A DNA stretch of 64,000 nt from Helicobacter cappadocius (lineage in GTDB: Bacteria > Campylobacterota > Campylobacteria > Campylobacterales > Helicobacteraceae). The stretch lies in contig NZ_JAUYZK010000005.1 of the NCBI RefSeq assembly GCF_030688855.1, positions 1 through 64,000 on the forward strand, given 5' to 3'. Below the pieces are notes generated by a model. That model searched no databases and was not told the DNA's origin. It saw only the letters and a list, made by a program, of their open reading frames with translations. Of this stretch, positions 57,529 through 64,000 are shown piece by piece (the first letter of the stretch is position 1; every line of letters starts with the position of its first letter). A program made the translations under genes and the position numbers.

Positions 57529-59475
57529 ATGACATTTTTAGAGGTTTTAAAGAGCCAAAATAAGGAGAAAATAGAACAAGAAATTTCACAAAGATTCATC
57601 AGAAATATGGAATATTTTCGTCGTACTTCCCCGGATCTTTTTGATGTGCTGAAATCTGAACCTATAGATTATAATTTGCTCTTTGATGAAAAAGGCCTTA
57701 ATATTATTAATCTCAAAACAGGAGAGCTTTCTTATCCTAGCAATGCAGATGGTCATCAAATGGTTAATGTCTGCGAAGAACTCTCTCAATCGCCCATTGC
57801 AAATCCTAAATGGAAAATCTATACAAATCATATCTATTTAGACAAAATGGATACATCAAAACTTCCTATTACCGGGAAAGTTTGCAATGAGTTTATTGAT
57901 TTATTACACAAACATGGAGGCATCAAAGAATACTATTTGAGCCGATCTTTTTTGCCATCTACAAACATTTTTGGACTATTAGGTGGAATGTTTTTGGAAT
58001 TTATACGCGAGAGAGGCGTATTTTTCCATTCTTTGCTTATTTTTGAAGAAAATATAGATATGTTTAGAGTGAGTTGTTATTTTGTAGATTATGAAAAATT
58101 ATTTGAAAATGTTTCTCCAAAAAGTTGTTATTTATTTGTTAAAGATCTTATAGATAAATTTTTTGTCCGTAGTTTCTTTTCTCAAAAAAAGATCACTAAT
58201 AACTTTCTAAGGCTTGAACTTAAACTCTACTCAAGCCCAAAACTAGATGCTTCTAAACAAGTAATTGATGAAGAATATGCAAGTAATTCAAGAGGGTGGG
58301 GGAGTTTTGAAGACGAAATTATAGGGGTGCAAAATACTTTAAAAAATATTTCTTTTGATGCAAATGCCTATCCTGTATTAAATCTTCCTCAAAGAGTAAA
58401 TGCTCCTATTTGTGTTGTGGGTAATGGTGCTAGTTTGGATGGATTGCTTCCTTTTATCAAAGAAAATCAAGACAAGATGATTATTTTCAGTTGTGGTACG
58501 GCCTTAAAACCTCTGAAGGCTTATGGAATAAATCCGGATTTTCAAATAGAAATAGAGAGAATTGATTATCTCAAAGATGTTTTAAAAGAAGCACCATTGG
58601 GAGATACTCCCTTACTGTGTGCAAATATGACTAATCCAGAGGTTCTATCACTAGGTAAAGAAAGCTATATTTTTATGCGTGGAGGAAGTAGTAGTGGGTA
58701 TTTATATAATTCCAAAAGTGTAATAGAGTTTTCTGCCCCCTTTGTTGGGAATGCAGGTTTTGCTTTAGCTTGTCAGCTCGGTTCTGAAGTGTTGCTATGT
58801 GGTTTGGATTGTGGTTATATAGAAGGTCTTGGTAAACACGCTTCTCATTCTTATTATGGGCAAGAAGGCTTTGTTTTACCTGCTGATGCTTCTAGGGTAA
58901 GGGGGAATTTTGACAAAGTTGTTTATAGTGATTCCATATTTTTACTTTCTATTCAAAATATCACTCAAGCCATCAAAACTTTTAATCCAAAAATGGCACT
59001 TAATCTTGGTGAAGGGGCTTATATAGAGGGAGCTAGAGCTACTCGTCCAAGTGAGTTTGATTTGGTGAAAATCAAAAAAAAGAAGCTTGTTAGTCAAATC
59101 AAATCTTATTTCACATCCAAAACAAGAATGGCATTTAACGATGTTCGTACGGATTTTTATATCCAAGAAATATCGGATTTTAGAGATGAACTAAAAAATA
59201 TGTTTCAAACAAATGTAAAAAACAAACGCGAACTTTTTGCACTCATTGATGAGGTGAATTCAATATGTGCAAAAAAAAGTTTTTCGTCTCCGTTTGTGGG
59301 GATAATGTTTGAAGGGAGTTTAGCTCATATGTCTCAAAGCTTAATGATTGCTTCTCTGCATTTGGATAGAGATGATGTAGAAGCTTTTTATACAGATGCA
59401 AAAGAAGTCATAAAAGAGGCATTAGATCGAATGATGTTTAAATATCGCTTAAGCATCCCCTTGAGACAAAAATAA
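57529..59475 (+). CDS. Motility accessory factor Maf (DUF115), flagellin glycosylation
   Basis: 648 aa. The DUF115/MptE-like core has VVGNGASLDGLLP near residue 306 and GLDCGYIEGLGKHASHS, the Rossmann-like site that binds the nucleotide sugar. Maf proteins transfer pseudaminic or legionaminic acid to flagellin in Campylobacter, Helicobacter and Aeromonas, and pseB upstream in this window makes the precursor. AAGGAAAAAA precedes ATG. The G14 tract in front may make expression variable. Confidence 0.92.
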   Translation: MTFLEVLKSQNKEKIEQEISQRFIRNMEYFRRTSPDLFDVLKSEPIDYNLLFDEKGLNIINLKTGELSYPSNADGHQMVNVCEELSQSPIANPKWKIYTNHIYLDKMDTSKLPITGKVCNEFIDLLHKHGGIKEYYLSRSFLPSTNIFGLLGGMFLEFIRERGVFFHSLLIFEENIDMFRVSCYFVDYEKLFENVSPKSCYLFVKDLIDKFFVRSFFSQKKITNNFLRLELKLYSSPKLDASKQVIDEEYASNSRGWGSFEDEIIGVQNTLKNISFDANAYPVLNLPQRVNAPICVVGNGASLDGLLPFIKENQDKMIIFSCGTALKPLKAYGINPDFQIEIERIDYLKDVLKEAPLGDTPLLCANMTNPEVLSLGKESYIFMRGGSSSGYLYNSKSVIEFSAPFVGNAGFALACQLGSEVLLCGLDCGYIEGLGKHASHSYYGQEGFVLPADASRVRGNFDKVVYSDSIFLLSIQNITQAIKTFNPKMALNLGEGAYIEGARATRPSEFDLVKIKKKKLVSQIKSYFTSKTRMAFNDVRTDFYIQEISDFRDELKNMFQTNVKNKRELFALIDEVNSICAKKSFSSPFVGIMFEGSLAHMSQSLMIASLHLDRDDVEAFYTDAKEVIKEALDRMMFKYRLSIPLRQK

Positions 59476-59497
59476 TTTTAAAGCACTCTGTTTTATC

Positions 59498-59526
59498 TTG
59501 ACAAAAGCTCTTGAGTTGAGTATAAT
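59498..59526 (+). promoter_or_regulatory. Consensus sigma-70 promoter of the tRNA cluster
   Basis: Perfect TTGACA (59498-59503) and TATAAT (59521-59526) with 17 bases between. It lies 24 bases upstream of the tRNA-Pro 5' end and probably drives all four tRNAs; it is the strongest promoter of the window by consensus. Confidence 0.9.
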
Positions 59527-59549
59527 TCGCCCTTCTATAAGATGTTTTT

Positions 59550-59627
59550 CGGGGCGTAGCGCAGTCTGGTTAGCGCACTTGGTTTGGGACCAAGGGGTCG
59601 AAGGTTCGAATCCTTTCGCCCCGACCA
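59550..59627 (+). tRNA. tRNA-Pro (TGG)
   Basis: Cloverleaf with acceptor CGGGGCG/CGCCCCG, anticodon TGG in loop TTTGGGA, T-loop TTCGAAT and encoded CCA. First of four tRNAs. Confidence 0.97.
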
Positions 59628-59647
59628 TGCATTTTTAGAATTTTTAT

Positions 59648-59725
59648 GGTGGGTGTAGCTCAGTTGGTTAGAGCATCAGGTTGTGGCTCTGAGGGTCGTG
59701 GGTTCGATCCCCATCTCCCACCCCA
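59648..59725 (+). tRNA. tRNA-His (GTG)
   Basis: Anticodon GTG in loop TTGTGGC; an extra 5' G (59648) faces C73, the usual identity element of tRNA-His. T-loop TTCGATC, encoded CCA. Confidence 0.96.
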
Positions 59726-59762
59726 TATATATATTATTAATTTACTTGATAAAACTATTTCT

Positions 59763-59839
59763 GCGTTCGTAGCTCAATTGGATAGAGCACCAGACTTCGG
59801 ATCTGGGGGTTATGGGTTCGACTCCCTTCGAGCGTACCA
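59763..59839 (+). tRNA. tRNA-Arg (TCG)
   Basis: Loop CTTCGGA gives anticodon TCG, reading CGA codons. Acceptor GCGTTCG/CGAGCGT, encoded CCA. Confidence 0.96.
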
Positions 59840-59851
59840 CCCAGATTTTAC

Positions 59852-59928
59852 GCGCTCGTAGCTCAGTTGGATAGAGCAACAGCCTTCTAAGCCGTAGGTC
59901 GCAGGTTCGAATCCTGCCGGGCGTACCA
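59852..59928 (+). tRNA. tRNA-Arg (TCT)
   Basis: Loop CTTCTAA gives anticodon TCT, reading AGA, the main arginine codon in this AT-rich genome. Acceptor GCGCTCG/CGGGCGT, encoded CCA. Confidence 0.96.
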
Positions 59929-60095
59929 CTTCTATAATTTCGAATTATTCAAAAAAACAAAAGTATCAAAACCATATCTGTTATCATTGAATTCATAATA
60001 GGGTATTACAATAGTAAGAATCTTAGAAAAATGACATATCTCATCGAATTCAAATAATCTAAAAATAAAAATTATCTCAATAGGGGCAATAAACA

Positions 60096-60509
60096 ATGGA
60101 GAATTGGCACAGCAGTCAGATTAAAAATCTTTATGGCACATATGGAATTTTACAATTAGAGGCACTTGAAAAAACTTTTAAATTTGAATGCCGGTGTTCT
60201 AGCATCAAACTTACTCAAATTCTAAATTCATCACCTGAGGCTGAGAAAAAAGAAATAGAACCAAAAACATTTTCATTCAATGATAAAAAACACTATGATT
60301 TTTTTATTCAGTTCAATCAAAAAAATCCTATTGATTGGAAGGCTTGTGATCATATATTGATAAATTATATTAGTGACTGGATAAATGATAAGAGGCTTTT
60401 TATTGTTTTGTATCATCCTGTATTTACAAAAATCAGTGATTTTTCTATTGAGGGTAATTTATCCTTATCAGATGAAGGATATTATGATTATTGGGTAGAA
60501 CAAAAATAA
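60096..60509 (+). CDS. Hypothetical protein (137 aa)
   Basis: 137 aa, soluble, with a CRC motif near residue 32 and an aromatic C-terminal part (LSLSDEGYYDYWVEQK). Weak ribosome binding site. No family recognised. It lies 168 bases after the tRNA cluster, with AT-rich DNA between that shows only a small inverted repeat (ATAATT/AATTAT). It is followed by another small orphan gene, which is common in variable islets next to tRNAs. Confidence 0.6.
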   Translation: MENWHSSQIKNLYGTYGILQLEALEKTFKFECRCSSIKLTQILNSSPEAEKKEIEPKTFSFNDKKHYDFFIQFNQKNPIDWKACDHILINYISDWINDKRLFIVLYHPVFTKISDFSIEGNLSLSDEGYYDYWVEQK

Positions 60510-60636
60510 TCAAATTATAAAAAATCATATAATAGGTAATAAAAAATAGAAATAGATAAATATTTTGTTTATTAACAGCAAAAATAGTTGTATAATATCC
60601 TATAAAAATATTAATAATAATTCATAAGGATTTTAT

Positions 60637-61044
60637 ATGAAAAAATCTATTTCGTTTTCTAATAGTGGAAAAAAATCTCAAAATATTACAGAAGAACAAT
60701 CATTTTATTCAAAACCTAATTTTGATGTTTTATTAGATATTGAACGAATGATCCAGGAGTGTGAAAAAATCTTAGAATCAAAAGATGCAAAAGCTGCACA
60801 AAGTCTTAAGGCAAAAATTTTGGTTGATTATGAAAAATATTATTATAAAGCGATGAATGAAAGCTTAGGAAAAGATATTATTTGTGAATATGATATTTAT
60901 GGACAATATCATTCTGATGTGTTGCATATAGATCGATGTTATAGATTGAATCATGAGAAATTATTTGAGAATTTATATATCCTAAAGACAAAAATCACAT
61001 CCTTGAAAAAAATATTTGACAAAAAGCCTAATATTTTTTTGTAG
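60637..61044 (+). CDS. Hypothetical protein (135 aa)
   Basis: 135 aa, lysine-rich and helical, with LLDIERMIQECEKILESK and KLFENLYILKTKITSLKKIF as likely helices, no signal. AAGGA six bases upstream of the ATG and a TATAAT at 60591-60596. No family recognised. Convergent with the DMT transporter gene, 8 bases apart. Confidence 0.62.
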   Translation: MKKSISFSNSGKKSQNITEEQSFYSKPNFDVLLDIERMIQECEKILESKDAKAAQSLKAKILVDYEKYYYKAMNESLGKDIICEYDIYGQYHSDVLHIDRCYRLNHEKLFENLYILKTKITSLKKIFDKKPNIFL

Positions 61045-61052
61045 AATTCTTG

Positions 61053-61925
61053 TTATGTTTTTTGAGATAAAAATAATCCACACAATACTAGAATACTCCC
61101 TATAGCAATGTGATAGGTAATCGATTCTCCTAAGGTGATGGAAGCTATGATGACAGAAATAATAGGTACTGTGTACATATACGCACTTGCCTTGAGTGTT
61201 CCTAAAAGCTTCATTGAAATTCCCCAAGATAAATAACATAAAGCAGAAGCAACTACACCTAAGAATAAAAGATTCAAGATATCTTTTAGGTTTAAAAATC
61301 TATCTAAAGAGGGATTTATCCCTTCGACAAATAAGGTCATAGAGCTGAATATAACCCCGTAAAAAAATATTTTTTTAGTGATAGCTAGAGTGTGAATGTT
61401 TTTTTGTGTTTTAAAAAGCTTTTCTAGTAGAATTGTATAAATAGACCAGCACAGACCTGCTAAAATACATAAAATATCACCTAGTGGATTGATATGTACA
61501 GGACTATCACCTTTATAAACAATGCAAATAACCCCAACAAGTGAAAATAAAAATCCTATGATAAAAAATTTATTTAATTGTTTTTTGAAGAATATAAATC
61601 CCAAAATAGCTGTATAGATAGGATTTATAGATACGAGTACTCCTGCATTTGAAGCAAAGGTATATTCGAGTGCTATATTTTCTAGTAAAAAATATAGACA
61701 TACTCCGCTTAATCCGCATAATCCAAATAATATTTCTTCTTTTATGGAGGTGGGTTTTAGGACTCTTGGATAAAATATAAACAAACAAATATAAGCGATT
61801 ATGAAACGAAAAATCAAAATTTCATACGAACTAAAATGTATTAATAATGCTTTTGTGGAGCTAAATGTACTGCCCCAAACAAAAACAGTAAAAATAGCTA
61901 AAAGATGTCCTTTTGAGTTTTTCAT
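61053..61925 (-). CDS. EamA-family (DMT) transporter
   Basis: 290 aa from the ATG at 61925 (a TTG 24 bases upstream is in frame but has no clear binding site). Ten predicted helices in two EamA repeats, e.g. VFVWGSTFSSTKALL and a mirrored second half with GDILCILAGLCWSIYT. It is the second DMT carrier in the window; substrate unknown. Gene stands alone. Confidence 0.87.
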   Translation of the reverse strand: MKNSKGHLLAIFTVFVWGSTFSSTKALLIHFSSYEILIFRFIIAYICLFIFYPRVLKPTSIKEEILFGLCGLSGVCLYFLLENIALEYTFASNAGVLVSINPIYTAILGFIFFKKQLNKFFIIGFLFSLVGVICIVYKGDSPVHINPLGDILCILAGLCWSIYTILLEKLFKTQKNIHTLAITKKIFFYGVIFSSMTLFVEGINPSLDRFLNLKDILNLLFLGVVASALCYLSWGISMKLLGTLKASAYMYTVPIISVIIASITLGESITYHIAIGSILVLCGLFLSQKT

Positions 61926-61966
61926 ATTTTTTGATACCCCAATAAGCAAGTTAACAAGATGATAGG

Positions 61967-62015
61967 AAACTCACACACAACCTAAGAAATAATCAATAAG
62001 TATTAGTGTGAGTTT
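61967..62015. terminator. Intergenic hairpin between icd and the DMT gene
   Basis: AAACTCACAC (61967-61976) pairs fully with GTGTGAGTTT (62006-62015) around a 29-base loop that can pair CTAA with TTAG. It lies just after the icd stop on the minus strand. The T-run is weak, so it may act as an mRNA end or a processing site. Confidence 0.4.
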
Positions 62016-62034
62016 TATTGTTAGGGGAGATGAA

Positions 62035-63327
62035 TTACATATATGAAATCATTACATCTGCAAATTCAGAACATTTTACTTCTTTTGCACCTTCCATAAG
62101 TCGTGCAAAATCATAAGTAACTTTTTTTGACTGGATTGCTTTTTTCATAGAATCCACAACAAGATCAGCTGCTTCTAACCATCCCATATGACGGAGCATC
62201 ATTTCTGCACTTAAGATAATAGATCCTGGATTGACTTTGTCTTGATTAGCATATTTTGGAGCTGTTCCATGTGTAGCTTCAAACATTGCAACACTATCAT
62301 TCATATTTGCACCTGGTGCAATTCCAATACCTCCAACCATTGCTGCAAGTGCATCTGAAATATAGTCTCCATTTAGATTCATTGTGGCAATTACATCGTA
62401 TTCTGCAGGACGCAAAAGGATCTGTTGTAAAAACGCATCAGCAATCACATCTTTGATGACGATTTCCTTCCCTGTTTTTGGGTTTTTAAATTTGCACCAA
62501 GGACCATTGTCTATTAATGTTGCTCCAAATTCCTTTTGGGCTAGTTCGTATCCCCATTTCATAAATGCCCCTTCGGTAAATTTCATAATGTTACCTTTAT
62601 GCACAAGTGTTACAGAATCTCTATCGTTATCTATAGCATATTCAATGGCTTTTCTTACCAAGCGATCGGTGCCTTCTTTACTTGCAGGTTTGATACCTAT
62701 ACCACTACTTTGAGGAAAACGAATTTTGGTAACTTTCATTTCATTCATCAAGAAATCAATAATTTTTTTTGCTTCAGGAGTTCCTTGTGGAAATTCAATT
62801 CCAGCATAGATATCCTCGCTATTCTCGCGAAATATAACCATATCTACTTTGTTTGGTTCTTTTACTGGACTTGGACTACCATACCATCTCACTGGACGCA
62901 AACAAACATATAAATCCATCATTTGACGTAATGCAACATTGAGCGATCTAAATCCTTCCCCTACAGGAGTTGTTAAAGGACCTTTGATAGATACTTTGAA
63001 ATAGTTGATTGCATCTATAGTATCTGGTAATAGCCATTGTTGCATTGGCGTAAGAGATGATTCATTTTTAAATTTATTAAAGCATTTTTCACCTGTATAA
63101 ACTTCATACCAAGAAATTTTTCTCTCACCTTTGTATGCTTTTTGAATACTAGCATCGATAACTTTTATCATTGCGGGGGTAATATCTACTCCAATACCAT
63201 CTCCTTCAATATAGGGTATTACTGGATTATTGGGGACTTTTAATTTTCCGTTTGAGTCTAAAGTGATTGCTTCACCTTCTTTAGGTAGTTGCAAGAATTT
63301 TGGATTATAGCCATTGAAATTTGACAT
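62035..63327 (-). CDS. icd: Isocitrate dehydrogenase (NADP+)
   Basis: 430 aa from the ATG at 63327, with AAAGGAG seven bases upstream; an earlier in-frame start at 63375 has no such site. Oxidative decarboxylation of isocitrate to 2-oxoglutarate in the citric acid cycle. The substrate loop [10 protein letters not shown] contains the serine that is phosphorylated in E. coli, and [17 protein letters not shown] holds Lys-Tyr residues of the NADP-dependent class. Divergent from the citrate synthase gene. Confidence 0.96.
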   Translation of the reverse strand: MSNFNGYNPKFLQLPKEGEAITLDSNGKLKVPNNPVIPYIEGDGIGVDITPAMIKVIDASIQKAYKGERKISWYEVYTGEKCFNKFKNESSLTPMQQWLLPDTIDAINYFKVSIKGPLTTPVGEGFRSLNVALRQMMDLYVCLRPVRWYGSPSPVKEPNKVDMVIFRENSEDIYAGIEFPQGTPEAKKIIDFLMNEMKVTKIRFPQSSGIGIKPASKEGTDRLVRKAIEYAIDNDRDSVTLVHKGNIMKFTEGAFMKWGYELAQKEFGATLIDNGPWCKFKNPKTGKEIVIKDVIADAFLQQILLRPAEYDVIATMNLNGDYISDALAAMVGGIGIAPGANMNDSVAMFEATHGTAPKYANQDKVNPGSIILSAEMMLRHMGWLEAADLVVDSMKKAIQSKKVTYDFARLMEGAKEVKCSEFADVMISYM

Positions 63328-63500
63328 TTGATTTCTCCTTTGAAGTTTTAAAAATAATATCGCATAGTTTAGCACTAAAAAATAAAATTATATGAGATAT
63401 TTGATTTTATTTGATATTTTTTGTTTGGATTAAGTTAGATTAAGTCTTTATGTGTAGAATGATTAATATGGTTTGTTCAAAAAATCGAAAGGATTGCAGA

Positions 63501-64000
63501 ATGGGAACAATAAGTTTAATTAATAACGAGACAAATGAGAAGTTTGATTTTAATATCATCAACTGCACTAGAGGACCAAAAGCTGTAGATTTTTCTAAGC
63601 TATTTGAGACGGCGGGGATTTTTTCATATGATCCCGGATATGGCTCTACGGCAGGTTGTGAATCTACTATTAGTTACATTGATGGAAAAAAGGGAGAGTT
63701 GCTTTATAAGGGGCATAAAGTTGAAGAACTAGTTGCTAAGTATAAATTTACTGATGTTTGTAAGCTTCTTATTAATGAAGAGTTACCTAAGGATGAAAAA
63801 GAATCCAAAGAATTTGATCTAGAACTCAGACATCGCAGTTTTTTACATGAAGGATTGATAAATCTTTTTTCAGCTTTTCCTGATGGAGCACATCCTATGG
63901 CAACTTTGTCTTCAGGGGTCTCAGTGCTATCCACTTTATATTTTGATCATAAAGATATGGAAGATGAAGATGATTATCAGACAATGGCGCGAAGGATTAT
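63501..64000 (+). CDS. gltA: Citrate synthase, 5' part (runs off the window)
   Basis: About 166 residues visible from ATG at 63501 (AAAGGA eight bases upstream), open to the window end. The N-terminal region has the pattern [32 protein letters not shown], as in hexameric type II citrate synthases, then LRHRSFLHE and [11 protein letters not shown]. It makes citrate from acetyl-CoA and oxaloacetate, and pairs with icd as the entry into the citric acid cycle. The catalytic His and Asp lie beyond the end. Confidence 0.95.
   Translation, partial: MGTISLINNETNEKFDFNIINCTRGPKAVDFSKLFETAGIFSYDPGYGSTAGCESTISYIDGKKGELLYKGHKVEELVAKYKFTDVCKLLINEELPKDEKESKEFDLELRHRSFLHEGLINLFSAFPDGAHPMATLSSGVSVLSTLYFDHKDMEDEDDYQTMARRI

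Noticed and set aside
59646-59861. ORF of 71 aa spanning the tRNA-His and tRNA-Arg genes
   Set aside because: It lies wholly over tRNA sequence; the apparent protein (with repeated VAQLVRAS-like parts) is the usual artefact of translating tRNA genes.
60098-60118. TTGGCACAG at the start of the 137-aa gene as a second sigma-54 promoter
   Set aside because: There is no GC at the -12 place after 10 bases, and the sequence lies within the coding region.

Overview
The window reads as a chromosomal segment of a Helicobacter-type member of the Campylobacterota. It is strongly AT-rich with densely packed, often overlapping genes. Promoters are mostly of the extended -10 type (TGnTATAAT) with poor -35 boxes, and several genes start with TTG. 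Two blocks follow the H. pylori gene order as I remember it: dgkA-gyrA-(HP0702-like)-flgR, and the HP0837-HP0842 block (two lipoproteins, FadL/OmpP1-like porin, pseB, coaBC, hypothetical). A full selenocysteine system (selA, selB, tRNA-Sec), a molybdate operon and hydrogenase maturation genes point to a non-pylori, perhaps enterohepatic, species with anaerobic metalloenzymes. The species itself cannot be fixed from the sequence.

Layout: 0.1-4.8 kb has an orphan UvrD/Upf1-like helicase, then hypBCD (NiFe hydrogenase maturation) and pgeF on the minus strand. 5-14.1 kb has a membrane-anchored hypothetical, dgkA, gyrA, a secreted hypothetical, flgR, and the thrS-infC-rpmI-rplT translation operon. 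14.2-21.7 kb has yaaA, a DMT transporter, a DUF455 protein and a tandem pair of large dynamin-like GTPases. 21.9-28 kb has a cyclophilin, a secreted protein resembling a catalytically dead trypsin fold, and the selenocysteine block selA-selB plus a NifS-fold protein that lacks the PLP lysine, with tRNA-Sec divergent. 28-28.7 kb has no protein gene of normal size but carries a strong promoter and several hairpins (candidate RNA).

28.7-39.7 kb has thrC, an old-yellow-enzyme homologue, a CpxP-like protein with a two-component pair, a FIST-PAS-PAS-HD-GYP signalling protein, and modE/modA/TOBE/modB/modC with a palindromic operator. 39.7-45.8 kb has a sigma-54 promoter driving a FlgP/LPP20-type lipoprotein gene, a second lipoprotein, a FadL-like porin, pseB (pseudaminic acid synthesis), coaBC and a hypothetical. 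45.9-50.7 kb is a type III restriction-modification system whose mod gene has a C13 tract. 50.9-55.3 kb has tandem sodium:neurotransmitter symporters, an SDR and a CvfB-like S1 protein. 55.4-59.5 kb has a Wzy/EpsG-like polymerase, a Wzz-like protein, a G14 tract and a Maf/DUF115 flagellin glycosylation gene. 59.5-64 kb has four tRNAs (Pro, His, Arg, Arg) behind a consensus promoter, two small hypotheticals, another DMT transporter, icd, and the start of a citrate synthase gene.

Functional themes: supply of Ni, Mo and Se to anaerobic enzymes (hydrogenase, and by inference a Sec-containing formate dehydrogenase outside the window); flagellar regulation and decoration (flgR, flgP with its sigma-54 promoter, pseB, maf); and phase variation through two long homopolymers, one inside the methyltransferase gene and one next to a promoter-like sequence upstream of maf.
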